This document shows positions 43,558-53,699 of a stretch of DNA of 64,000 nt, piece by piece. The DNA is from Brassica napus (lineage: Eukaryota; Streptophyta; Magnoliopsida; Brassicales; Brassicaceae). The stretch lies in the NCBI RefSeq assembly GCF_020379485.1, contig NW_026014861.1, forward strand, positions 372,001 to 436,000, given 5' to 3'. The notes below the pieces were generated by a model, which searched no databases, was not told the origin of the DNA, and saw nothing but the letters and a program-made list of their open reading frames with translations. How positions within the stretch are numbered: the first letter of the stretch is position 1; the number at the start of each line of letters is the position of its first letter. A program made the translations under genes and the position numbers.

Positions 43558-46500
43558 ATGGAGCTGCTGCAATCTGGTACAACAAGGCGTGAAGAGAAGA
43601 AAGAGAGAGGGAATGAGTGGGGGTGGTTCTCACAGATGAAAACAACACTGAAAAGGTGTGGAGTTTGGAGAAACCATGAGAAGAAAGAGTCTTTGATGGG
43701 TAAAGCTGCTGAGAAAGATCAGACAGCAAGAGAAACAAATGGAGATTGCTTTAGTCTTGAAGAAAGTACACTGCTTGAGAAGATTGAAGATGTTTATGAG
43801 AACAAGATCAGTCTTAGGAGAGTGTATGAAGTCAAGAAGGTGATTAGTGAAGTTAAACCAGGAAGAGAAGGGTTCAATAATCATGTGAGGAAGCTACAAC
43901 ATTTGTGGGTTGAACTACAAGGGTTGAGATCCCATGTGGATGGGGATACTACACAAGAGCAAGCGACAGTCTTGAAGCTCTTGGCGAGCATGGAGTCATC
44001 ATATGGGTGGCTGGTGGAGATGGTTCTAAGAGGGGAACAGCTTCCGGAAATGGAAGAGGTCTGTGTGCTTATAAGAAGGGCGTATGAGATAATGAGAGAT
44101 GATGAGAGGCTAACCATGAGTAGGAGTGAGAGCTCATGGAAGCCAACTGTGAGTAGGAGTGAGAGCTTCCAGAAGCTAACCATGAGTAGGAGTGAGAGCT
44201 CATGGAGGCTAACCGGGAGTAGGAGTGAGGGCTTCCGGAAGAAGAGGAGGTGCAGAATGCTATCCAAAGCTTCTACCAACATAGGAAAGGGTAGGAAGAG
44301 AGTTGTGGGAGAGTGTTCTTACTCAGCCTATATGGGGGAATCAGTAGAAGACAGTGGGGTGTTAAAAGAGCAGGAGAAAGGGAGTGGAGCTGATGATCGC
44401 ATCACCAGGAAAGAATGGAGAGTGTTCATGGAACAAGTACAAGCCTTAGCAGCAAGCAGGAAGCATGCTATACAATCCGGAGCTTCTAAACCCATTGTGA
44501 TTGATTCTGGAGCAAGCCATCATATGATCAGTGATAGGAGGCTTATAAGTGAGATCAAGGCTGCAACAGGGAGTGTTATGATAGCTAATGGTGCTATGAT
44601 CCCAATAGAAGGAGTGGGAAAGCTAAAACTGTTTGAGAAGGACACAGCTGCCTTCTACATGCCTCAGTTCACTTCAAATCTATTATCTTGGAAGAAAGCT
44701 ACCATTGATCTTGATTGTCAAGTAGTATTCAGACCTGATGAAGTTGAGTTTCAAGATTTGAAGACTGGGAGAGTTATTGGCAGAGGAGACAGCAAGAATC
44801 AGCTATACCATCTTCAAATGGCTAAGAATTCTAAACTCCTTGATTCTGTGTGCTTAAGTAGTGCTGTTGATAGGTGTGATAGTATGACTTGGCATGCTAG
44901 ATTGGGACATCCTCATGCTCGTGCAATTGAATTGATCATGCCTAATATGTCATTTAATCACCTAGAGTGTGAGGCTTGCATATTAGGAAAGCATTGTAGG
45001 ACTGTGTTTCCAAGTTCAGAAACTACTTATGAGCATTGCTTTGATCTAGTTCATTCAGATGTGTGGACGGCTCCTTGTTTGTCTAGAGATAGCCAGAAGT
45101 ACTTTGTGACATTCATTGATGAGAAGTCTAAGTATACTTGGCTTACATTGCTTCCATCTAAAGATAGGGTACTAGAAGCATTTATGAACTTCCAAGCATA
45201 TGTATCTAATCAATACAATGCTACTGTGAAGGTACTGAGATCAGATAATGGAGGTGAATACATCAGCAATGCCTTCAAGAATCATCTAGCCAAGCATGGG
45301 ATTGTGCATCAGACTAGCTGCCCTTATACACCACAGCAGAATGGTGTAGCTGAGAGGAAGAACAGGCACTTGATGGAGGTTGCTAGATCGATGATGTTTC
45401 ATGCAAATGTCCCAAAACGTTTTTGGAGTGATGCTGTGCAGACTGCTTGCTATCTCATCAACCGGGTTCCAACCAAGATATTGAAGAATCTGTCTCCATT
45501 TGAAGTGTTGAACAAGAGCAAACCTGTCATTGATCATCTACGTGTCTTTGGGTGTGTGTGCTATGTCATGGTTCCAGGAGAGCAGAGAAACCAGCTGGAG
45601 GCAAAGAGTACTAAGGCTATGTTCATTGGTTACTCTATCACTCAGAAGGGGTACAAATGCTATGATCCTGAAGCAAGGAGAGTGATGGTATCTAGAGAAG
45701 TGAAGTTTGTTGAAACAAAAGGTTATTATGAAGAAAAGGAGTGGGAAAATCTGAAGGATTTGTCTCAAGCTCCATCTGATAAGGCAACAATACTGAGAGT
45801 GTTGTTAGAGAAGCTCGGGATAGGATTATCCCAGGATCAGGAAACCGGAAGGAGGGAGTCTCCCAATCTGAGTGGTGGAGCTGGAAGAACAACTCCTCTT
45901 GATCATGAGAGGGGGAATGGAACTGAATCTGGTGAGCAAGAGCAAAACCAAGAGGATTCAGGTCTTCATGATCAAGATACATCACAAGAAGTTGCGAACA
46001 ATGAGGTTCAGTCTAGTGGAGAAGTGGATGAAGTTCAGTCTAGTGTAGAAGAACAAGTCAGACCGGCCAGTTCAGAAGAAGAGCAAGTGGAGCCGGTTAG
46101 TGTGCAAACTGAAGATCAGGTTCAAGCTTTGAGGAGGAGCACAAGGATAAAGAGGGATCCTTCCAACTGGGTAAACACGAGAGTGTACTACAATGCCCAG
46201 GCTGTGGAGCATCCTTCTCAAGCCGTGTGTTCCTTTGCTGAGTTTCCAGAGGAGCATTATGCCTTTATGATTAGTCTGGATGAGAGTTATGTACCAAGGA
46301 CTTATGAAGAAGCTATGTTAGACAAGGAATGGAAAGAATCAGTGGGAGCTGAAGCAGGTGCTATGATCAAAAATGATACATGGTATGAGAGTGAGCTGCC
46401 TAAGGGAAAGAGGGCTGTATCTAGTAGATGGATCTTCACAATCAAGTATCTAGCAAATGGACAGATTGATAGGAAGAAGACCAGATTGGTTGCAAGAGGA

Positions 46501-47841
46501 TTTACACAGACCTATGGAGAGGATTACATTGATACCTTTGCACCAGTAGCTAAGCTACATACAGTTCGGATTGTGTTGTCCATTGCAACAAACTTGGAGT
46601 GGGATTTGTGGCAGATGGATGTGAAGAATGCTTTCTTACAAGGTGAGCTAGAAGATGAGGTATACATGCTTCCTCCTCCTGGTCTTGAGCATCTAGTAAA
46701 GCCAGGGAATGTTTTGAGATTGAAGAAGGCAATATATGGGCTGAAACAATCACCTAGAGCTTGGTACAGGAAGCTGAGTACAACACTCAATGGGAGAGGC
46801 TTTAGGAAGTCTGAATTAGATCACACTCTCTTCACCTTGACAGGACCTTCAGGGATCATTGTGATTCTAGTGTATGTGGATGATTTGATTATCACAGGGA
46901 GTGATAAGGCAGGGATTCAAGCTACTAAGGAGTTTCTCAAATCTGTGTTTGACATCAAGGATTTGGGAGAGATGAAGTATTTTCTGGGCATTGAGATATG
47001 CAGATCAAAGGAGGGTTTGTTTATGTCTCAAAGGAACTATACTATGGATATGTTGAAGGAGACTGATGTGCTTGGAGGAAAGATAGCTAAGACCCCCCTC
47101 GAGGAGGGATATAAGGTTCTGCGTGAGGGGGAGGTTGAAGAGAAGCAGCTGTTTGAGGATCCTAAGCTATACAGGAAGATGGTTGGCAAGCTGATCTACT
47201 TGACAATTACTAGGCCAGATATATGCTTCGCTGTGAATCAAGTGAGTCAACATATGCAGGCGCCAAAGGTCCATCATTGGAAGATGGTTGATAGGATACT
47301 GAGGTATTTAAGTGGGACGGCTGGACAAGGAGTTTGGATGGGCTGCAATGGCAGTACAGAAGTGGTTGGTTATTGTGATGCTGATTGGGCAGGAGATAGA
47401 GTGGACAGGAGATCAACTACTGGGTATTGTACATTCATTGGAGGGAACTTGGTAACTTGGAAGAGTAAGAAGCAGAAGGTTATCTCATGTTCAAGTGCTG
47501 AAGCTGAGTATAGAGCCATGTTGAAGCTGACAAACGAGTTGGTGTGGATCAAGGGGATCTTGAAGCATCTAGAGATTGAGCAGACTACTCCTATGACTAT
47601 GCATTGTGACAATCAAGCAGCTATCCACATTGCCTCCAACTCAGTGTTTCATGAGAGAACAAAGCACATAGAGGTGGATTGTCATAAGGTGAGGCAGATG
47701 ATTATCTTAGGAGTGATACTGCCATGTTATACAAGAAGTGAAGACCAGCTTGCAGATGTGTTTACTAAGGCAGCGAGATTAAAGACAATGGAGTCCATAC
47801 TATCAAGGCTTGGACTCATTGATCTTACTCCAAGGAGCTGA
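43558..47841 (+). CDS. RE-I/RE-J gag-pol polyprotein, 1427 aa, unbroken
   Basis: ATG at 43558, TGA at 47839-47841, no internal stop. Gag is atypical: NEWGWFSQMKTTLKRCGVW and RVYEVKKVISEVKPG align with ordinary copia Gag but are diverged. Where the CCHC knuckle should be there are four tandem 11-aa units (SRSESSWKPTV type, from residue 187; 33-nt DNA repeat at about 44116-44247) followed by KKRRCR. Protease Asp316 (IDSGASHHM); integrase zinc region (WHARLGHPHA, CEACILGKHC) and DDE residues Asp501, Asp563, Glu599; RT YVDD from residue 1106; RNase H ends LIDLTPRS. The 5' part probably comes from RE-I and the 3' part from RE-J, because it is followed by an RE-J LTR; the crossover point is not visible. 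The pol part is almost identical to RE-F. It could in principle be translated, but lacks a matching LTR pair of its own. Confidence 0.93.
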   Translation: MELLQSGTTRREEKKERGNEWGWFSQMKTTLKRCGVWRNHEKKESLMGKAAEKDQTARETNGDCFSLEESTLLEKIEDVYENKISLRRVYEVKKVISEVKPGREGFNNHVRKLQHLWVELQGLRSHVDGDTTQEQATVLKLLASMESSYGWLVEMVLRGEQLPEMEEVCVLIRRAYEIMRDDERLTMSRSESSWKPTVSRSESFQKLTMSRSESSWRLTGSRSEGFRKKRRCRMLSKASTNIGKGRKRVVGECSYSAYMGESVEDSGVLKEQEKGSGADDRITRKEWRVFMEQVQALAASRKHAIQSGASKPIVIDSGASHHMISDRRLISEIKAATGSVMIANGAMIPIEGVGKLKLFEKDTAAFYMPQFTSNLLSWKKATIDLDCQVVFRPDEVEFQDLKTGRVIGRGDSKNQLYHLQMAKNSKLLDSVCLSSAVDRCDSMTWHARLGHPHARAIELIMPNMSFNHLECEACILGKHCRTVFPSSETTYEHCFDLVHSDVWTAPCLSRDSQKYFVTFIDEKSKYTWLTLLPSKDRVLEAFMNFQAYVSNQYNATVKVLRSDNGGEYISNAFKNHLAKHGIVHQTSCPYTPQQNGVAERKNRHLMEVARSMMFHANVPKRFWSDAVQTACYLINRVPTKILKNLSPFEVLNKSKPVIDHLRVFGCVCYVMVPGEQRNQLEAKSTKAMFIGYSITQKGYKCYDPEARRVMVSREVKFVETKGYYEEKEWENLKDLSQAPSDKATILRVLLEKLGIGLSQDQETGRRESPNLSGGAGRTTPLDHERGNGTESGEQEQNQEDSGLHDQDTSQEVANNEVQSSGEVDEVQSSVEEQVRPASSEEEQVEPVSVQTEDQVQALRRSTRIKRDPSNWVNTRVYYNAQAVEHPSQAVCSFAEFPEEHYAFMISLDESYVPRTYEEAMLDKEWKESVGAEAGAMIKNDTWYESELPKGKRAVSSRWIFTIKYLANGQIDRKKTRLVARGFTQTYGEDYIDTFAPVAKLHTVRIVLSIATNLEWDLWQMDVKNAFLQGELEDEVYMLPPPGLEHLVKPGNVLRLKKAIYGLKQSPRAWYRKLSTTLNGRGFRKSELDHTLFTLTGPSGIIVILVYVDDLIITGSDKAGIQATKEFLKSVFDIKDLGEMKYFLGIEICRSKEGLFMSQRNYTMDMLKETDVLGGKIAKTPLEEGYKVLREGEVEEKQLFEDPKLYRKMVGKLIYLTITRPDICFAVNQVSQHMQAPKVHHWKMVDRILRYLSGTAGQGVWMGCNGSTEVVGYCDADWAGDRVDRRSTTGYCTFIGGNLVTWKSKKQKVISCSSAEAEYRAMLKLTNELVWIKGILKHLEIEQTTPMTMHCDNQAAIHIASNSVFHERTKHIEVDCHKVRQMIILGVILPCYTRSEDQLADVFTKAARLKTMESILSRLGLIDLTPRS

Positions 47842-47983
47842 GCCCCTTAACCATGGAGTCTCCACTCTTTTTCCCTCATCAAGGTTTTATCCCAATGGGT
47901 TTTCCTTGGTGAGGTTTTTAATGAGGGAGGTCTTCATGGTTTCCAAGCTTGACTTGTTCTACATGGTCAAGCTTGAGGGGGAG

Positions 47984-48452
47984 TGTTGAGAAGAGGTGAT
48001 ACATTGATAGAGGAAGAGTATTGGGGCAGATAGTAACTTTGGAGTTTTACCACAGTAACTTCGGTTTAACTGTGGTAACTAAGTTAAAAGCTTAGGAAGT
48101 TACTTTGCATCCCTTTGGAGAGTGGATCACGCCCAAGAGGAAGTCTGGATAAGGAAGGAGTAGTTTGGATAAGGTCTGGTCATAGCTGGAAAGGTAAAGC
48201 ACCTTTACAGCCTGTCCAAGCATGTGAAGCATCTTTACAGCCTATCCCTTGACTTCACATGCTTATGATTTCGAAATCCTCTTTGTATTATCCTTATCTC
48301 TTCATATATAACTTGTATCTGAGACATTAAATTAATTAATGGAGTTTTGAGTATTCTCTCTATTCTCTCTCTACTTATTCTCTTAATCTCTTTAATCTTA
48401 CACAAAACAATCTGATTGTTCTTAAACACACTCTAATACACAAAAGTGTTTA
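47984..48452 (+). repeat. RE-J LTR inside RE-I (469 bp)
   Basis: TGTTGAGAAGAGG... to ...AAAGTGTTTA. Same length and nearly the same sequence as the RE-F LTRs, and clearly different at its start from the RE-I LTRs. Followed by RT codons (KAIYGLKQ) of RE-I. The U3 inverted repeat is near 48048-48077. Confidence 0.9.
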
Positions 48453-49569
48453 GAAGGCAATATATGGGTTGAAACAATCACCTAGAGCTTGGTACAGGAA
48501 GCTGAGTACAACACTCAATGGGAGAGGCTTTAGGAAGTCTGAATTAGATCACACTCTCTTCACTTTGACAGGACCTTCAGGGATCATTGTGATTCTAGTG
48601 TATGTGGATGATTTGATTATCACAGGGAGTGATAAGGCAGGGATTCAAGCTACTAAAGAGTTTCTCAAATCTGTGTTTGACATCAAGGATTTGGGAGAGA
48701 TGAAGTATTTTCTGGGCATTGAGATATGCAGATCAAAGGAGGGTTTGTTTATGTCTCAAAGGAAGTATACTATGGATATGTTGAAGGAGACTGATGTGCT
48801 TCGAGGGAAGATAGCTAAAACACCCCTTGAGGAGGGATATAAGGTTCTGCGTGAGGGGGAGGTTGAAGAGAAGCAGTTGTTTGAGGATCCTAAGCTATAC
48901 AGGAAGATGGTTGGCAAGCTGATCTACTTGACCATCACACGGCCAGATATATGTTTTGCTGTAAACCAAGTGAGTCAACATATGCAGGCGCCAAGGGTAC
49001 ATCACTGGAAGATGGTTGATAGGATACTGAGGTATTTGAGTGGCACACCTGGTCAAGGAATTTGGATGGGATGCAATGGCAGCACAGAAGTAGTGGGCTA
49101 TTGTGATGCTGATTGGGCAGGAGATAGAGTGGACAGGAGATCAACTACTGGCTATTGTACATTCATTGGAGGGAACCTGGTTACTTGGAAGAGTAAGAAG
49201 CAGAAGGTCATCTCTTGTTCAAGTGCTGAGGCTGAATATAGGGCTATGTTGAAGTTGACAAACGAGTTGGTGTGGATCAAGGGTATCTTGAAGCATCTGG
49301 AGATTGAGCAGAGTACTCCTATGACAATGCACTGTGACAATCAAGCAGCTATCCATATTGCTTCTAACTCAGTCTTTCATGAGAGAACGAAGCACATAGA
49401 AGTGGATTGTCACAAGGTGAGGCAGATGATTATCTTAGGAGTGATTCTGCCATGTTATACAAGGAGTGAGGATCAACTGGCTGATGTGTTTACTAAGGCA
49501 GCGAGATTAAAGACAATGGAGTCCATACTTTCTAGGCTTGGGCTCATTGATCTTACTCCCAGGAGCTGA
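48453..49569 (+). pseudogene. RE-I pol 3' fragment: RT and RNase H
   Basis: Opens mid-RT at KAIYGLKQSPRAWYRKL. An internal ATG at 48469 is not a start: it lies where the paralogues read GLKQ. It carries YVDDLIITG, LGEMKYFLGIEIC, RNase H YCDADW, SSAEAEYRAM and MHCDNQ, and ends LIDLTPRS with TGA at 49567-49569. It duplicates the C-terminal third of the gene at 43558-47841 with scattered differences (for example ETDVLRGK, SGTPGQGIW). This is the original pol end of RE-I, left downstream of the inserted RE-J LTR. Confidence 0.92.
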
Positions 49570-49711
49570 TCCCCTTAACCATGGAGTCTCCACTCTTTTT
49601 CCCTCATCAAGGTTTTATCCCAATGGGTTTTCCTTGGTGAGGTTTCTAATGAGGGAGATCTTCATGGTTTCCAAGCTTGACTTGTTATACATGGTCAAGC
49701 TTGAGGGGGAG

Positions 49712-50198
49712 TGTTGAGATAAGAGGATGGAGAGAAGATACATTGATAGAGGAAGAGTATTGGGGCAGAGAGTAACTTTGGGAATTTACCACAGTAACTT
49801 TAGTTTTACTGTGGTAACTAAGGTAAAGGCTTGGGAAGTTACATTGGACCCTTATGGTAAAGGGGATCACGCCCAAGATGAGTCTGGATAAGGGAGGAGG
49901 TGTTTGGATAAGGTCTGGTCATAGCTGGAAAAGTAAAGTACTTTTACAGCCTGTCCAAGCATGTGAAGCAAAAGGAGCTCCAGCCTGTCCATTGACCTCA
50001 CATGCTTATGGATTTCGAAATCCCTTTTGTATTAGCCTTATCTCTTCATATATATCTTGTATCTGAGACATTAAATTAATTAATGGAGTTTTGAGTCTCT
50101 CTCTCTTGATTCTCTCACTAAAATCTCTTAATCTCTTTAATCTTTGAATCTAAGTATCTATGGTTGTTTGAATCATTCTCTAAACACAAAAGTGTTTA
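49712..50198 (+). repeat. RE-I 3' LTR (487 bp)
   Basis: Partner of 42789-43275 (gttacattgg versus gttacagtgg, gggaggagg versus gggaagagg). Follows PPT GAGGGGGAG and precedes TSD CCTAG. Confidence 0.95.
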
Positions 50199-50848
50199 CC
50201 TAGGATGTCAATGTAGTGTCTAGAACTTGTATTGTCATTGTTAGAGATTGAAATCTACTTGTCTTGACTCAGTCCAGTTCTGAGTGTTGCTATGCCATAT
50301 TTAAATCCATCAGTGATGTCTTATAAGCATTTAGAAGTATGTCTAAGCTACTTGAATCATTGGCTGTGATAAAACTATTGAGCATAAGCATGAATTGAGT
50401 CACACTTATTGCCTTGATTGCATAAGTATCATCTAGTCTTGTGTTCATTTGGATTGAATCTGGTTCATTCATATGGTTAGTGTGTAACCTAATGCATTCA
50501 TCTATTGTTGCATTTAAAAAAAAAAAAAATAAACTAAATTGATTGTCTTTGCTTGATTGTCTTGATTGTCTAGCTTGTTTCAAGTATCATATATTATTGT
50601 GGCATTGGTGATCAAACAGGATGGATAATCTTGGTTTGATCCCAATGGGATGATCTGATCTTGCATTGAGTTGTCGTGGTGTTAGGTACACAAGGAATGT
50701 GATACATGTAACTCGCCAACAACCAAGAATGTAAAGACAAAGGTCTTGTGCCATTGCATATCATCACTAGGACATGTTAGTCCATAATCTACAGGAAGTG
50801 TAGTGTGATTAAGTATGCAATGAGAGATGGCTATTGCATAATACCATT
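50199..50848 (+). other. RE-N internal non-coding region between RE-I and RE-K
   Basis: No gene. Contains a poly-A run at about 50516-50529 corresponding to the poly-T of RE-E, and a segment (50590-50848) aligning in reverse with RE-E 20530-20803. Ends with CCATT, the TSD of RE-K. Confidence 0.75.
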
Positions 50849-51383
50849 TATGAGTTTTAAGGATATAGATGATTATCGGAGTTTAGAAAGGATTATAGAA
50901 GAGAATAAGAGATTAAGAGACAGATTAGAGACTAATGGAGAATCATAATGAAATGAGTATAGAGAGAGATTGTTTAGAACTGTCTAATATTATTATGAGA
51001 TGAGGTTACAATATTTATAGAAGAGGCATTAGGGTTTACAAGTCAAGATAAAGCAGCACTAGTCATAAGCATGTGAAGTCAAGCCAAAGGGGGGAGCGTC
51101 TCTTTTGAATTCACGGATGGTAAGGCTCACACGCTTGGCCTTTACAGCCTGTCCACGGCCTGGATGGATAAGGCTCGTCCCGCCCTTATCCCTAAACGGT
51201 CTGATCAGTCTTGAGACCTTCTGTGTACTCTAGAGGCTTTACTCACCCATCTCCTTCTTCCTTCATGTTTCCTCAGATGTACGGCCAAGCCCCTGTCCGT
51301 ACATAGGCCGTACTGTCCGTACTCTTTCCCATCACTTGCTTAGCTCTTCCTCTCCTTCTCATAATGACTTCCTCATCTCAACA
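50849..51383 (-). repeat. RE-K 3' LTR (535 bp)
   Basis: On the element strand TGTTGAGATGAGGAAG... to ...AAAACTCATA, ending TA rather than CA. GTACGG/CCGTAC motifs at 51279, 51297, 51308 and 51317. Confidence 0.95.
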
Positions 51384-51523
51384 CTCCCCCTCAAGCTTAG
51401 CTTTGTGAAAGCCTAAGCTTGGATGGCTATGAGATCTTCCTCATTAAAAACCTCACCAAGGAAAACCCATTGGGACAAAACCTTGATGAGGGAAAAAGAG
51501 TAAAGACCTCACAGCCAAGAGGA

Positions 51524-53113
51524 TCAGCTCCTTCTCTTCCCAAGATCAATGAGGCCCAACCTGATGTGAATGGACTCCATTGTCTTCTGTCTTGCAGCCT
51601 TGGTGAACACATCAGCTAACTGATCTTCACTCCTCGTGTAACATGGCAAGATGACTCCTAGGATGATCATTTGCCTCACCTTGTGGCAATCAACTTCAAT
51701 GTGCTTGGTCCTCTCATGAAACACCGAGTTGGATGCAATGTGAATGGCTGCTTGGTTATCACAGTGCATTGTCATTGGTGTGGCTTGATCAATCTCCAAA
51801 TGCTTCAAGATGCCTTTGATCCACACCAACTCGTTGGTAAGTTTCAGCATAGCTCTATACTCAGCTTCTGCACTTGAGCAAGAGACCACCTTCTGCTTCT
51901 TACTCTTCCATGTCACCAAGTTGCCTCCAATGAATGTGCAATAACCTGTGGTTGATCTCCTGTCTGCTCTATCACCAGCCCAATCTGCATCACAGTATCC
52001 AACCACTTCAGTGCTTTCATTGCAACCCATCCATATTCCTTGGTCAGGTGAGCCGTTGAGATACATCAAGATCCTCTCCACCATGCGCCAATGATGCTCC
52101 TTAGGAACTTGCATATGTTGACTCACCTGATTGACAGCAAAACAAATGTCAGGTCTAGTTATGGTAAGATAAATCAATTTGCCAACTAGTTTTCTATAGA
52201 GTTTAGGATCCTGATAAGGTTTGCTGTCTTCAATCTCCCCCTCTCGTGGGACTTTGTAACCATCCTCCATAGGCATCCTTGCAGTCTTACCTCCATAAGC
52301 ACCTGCACCTTTCAAAAGATCAAGTGTATACTTCCTTTGGGACATGAATAAACCTTCCTTGGATCTACATATCTCAATTCCAAGAAAGTATTTCATTTCT
52401 CCCAAATCTTTAATCTCAAACATGGATTTAATGAACTCCTTGGTTGCTATGATACCTTCCTTATCACTTCCTGTGATAATGATATCATCAACATACACAA
52501 GAAGTGCAATCATACCTGAGGGAGTGGTGAGTGTGAAGAGAGTGTGGTCTAGTTCAGACTTCTTGAAGCCTCGTCCATTCAGAGTAGTGCTCAGCTTGTT
52601 GTACCAAGCTCTTGGTGATTGCTTCAGCCCATAGATAGCTTTCTTCAATCTCAACACATTCCCTCTCTTCACTAAGTGTTCTAGGCCTGGAGGTGGATGC
52701 ATATATACTTCATCCTCAAGTTCACCTTGTAAGAATGCATTCTTCACATCCATTTGCCATAACCCCCATCCAAGATTCACAGCCAAGCTTAATACAATCC
52801 GTATTGTATGTAGTTTAGCTACTGGTGCAAAGGTTTCTATGTAATCTTCTCCATAAGTTTGAGTGAAACCTCTTGCTACTAGCCTTGACTTCTTCCTCTC
52901 AACCTTTCCATCAGCCTTATACTTGATTGTGAATATCCATTTACTACTCACAGCCTTCTTCCCTTTTGGTAACTCACTCTCATACCATGTATAATTCTTG
53001 ATCATGGCTCCTGCCTCAGCTCCAACTGATTCCTTCCATTCTTTATCCATGATTGCTTCTTCATAGCTTCTTGGAATATAGTTCTCATCCAAGTTAACCA
53101 TGAATGCACAATG
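51524..53113 (-). pseudogene. RE-K pol 3' part: RT and RNase H
   Basis: Reads leftward from the RE-M junction (TSD 53109-53113) through RT (first catalytic block MDVKNAFLQGE; YVDD at complement 52484-52495) and RNase H (YCDADW, SSAEAEYRAM, MHCDNQ) to LIDLGKRRS at complement 51524. The open frame that extends to 53200 includes RE-M LTR bases and is an artefact. The frame is in register with the Gag-integrase part at 59210-62133. Confidence 0.93.
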
Positions 53114-53201
53114 TGTTGAGATGAGTTGAGTATATGGATATGAAGAGATAAGGTGTTGAAGAGAAGAATAGAAAGGAATGAGGGGACTTTGGGCAAGCAT
53201 G

Positions 53202-53246
53202 GTACGGACGGCCGTACAAGGCCGTACATGGCCGTACCGTCCGTAC
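53202..53246 (+). promoter_or_regulatory. Dense CCGTAC cluster in RE-M 5' LTR U3
   Basis: GTACGG at 53202 and CCGTAC at 53212, 53222, 53232 and 53241, close to one helical turn apart. It lies about 260 bp upstream of the TATA-like box. Repeated in the 3' LTR at 58730-58774. Candidate SBP-box/SPL factor array; inference. Confidence 0.5.
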
Positions 53247-53502
53247 TAAATGCCTCGACCAGAAGTTACCCAACCTGACCAAGTGAAACCGTAACAAGGT
53301 AGAAGTTACCTTAAGGGCTTAGTGAAGGGATAAGACTGGTAGGAGGATAAGGGACGCGCGTGCCAGGCTGGAACAGGCTGGAAAGTAGTCCAAGATGCCA
53401 TAAGCATGTGAGCCATCCTGGCCAATCATTCAAAAGGCTCCCATTGACTCCACACGGTTAAACAGTGGCGATTTCCCTTCTTGTAAACCCTTGTGTCTCC
53501 CT

Positions 53503-53510
53503 TATAAATA
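53503..53510 (+). promoter_or_regulatory. RE-M TATA-like box
   Basis: TATAAATA in the 5' LTR, upstream of a pyrimidine-rich stretch and the PBS 172 bp later; the likely start of the element transcript is a little downstream. Confidence 0.6.
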
Positions 53511-53681
53511 TGTAACCTCACTCATTAATAAATTAAGTAAGTTTTGAGACTCTCTCTTAGTCTTTAAATCTCAATGGTTCCATATTAGACTCCTAATCTC
53601 ATTCTATACTCTAATCTTCACTAAATCGTTTCTAGTCTTTCCTAAACACTCAGATTACTCTAAACATTACTAAAAATCATA

Positions 53682-53699
53682 TGGTATCAGAGCCAGGTT
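53682..53699 (+). other. RE-M primer binding site
   Basis: TGGTATCAGAGCCAGGTT right after the 5' LTR. Confidence 0.94.

Larger units (their letters stand above)
42789..50198 (+). mobile_element. RE-I: chimeric copia element with an extra internal LTR (RE-J)
   Basis: Plus-strand element with TSD CCTAG (42784-42788, 50199-50203). Outer LTRs 42789-43275 and 49712-50198 are both 487 bp with about two differences. Between them: PBS 43276-43293, an unbroken gag-pol (43558-47841), a 3' leader and PPT (47975-47983), then a 469-bp LTR of the RE-F type (47984-48452, called RE-J). A second RT-RNase H fragment (48453-49569) with its own leader (49591-49654) and PPT (49703-49711) follows. No 5' LTR of RE-J is present. 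Best explained as RE-J inserted in RE-I pol, followed by recombination between the two gag-pol copies. Confidence 0.9.
53114..53681 (+). repeat. RE-M 5' LTR (568 bp)
   Basis: TGTTGAGATGAGTTG... to ...AAAAATCATA. CCGTAC/GTACGG motifs at 53202-53246 (five copies). TATA-like TATAAATA at 53503-53510 and AATAAA at 53527. Confidence 0.96.

Noticed and set aside
51524..53200. A separate 558-aa gene starting near 53200
   Set aside because: The first ~30 codons are antisense RE-M LTR; the real sequence is the 3' part of RE-K pol.
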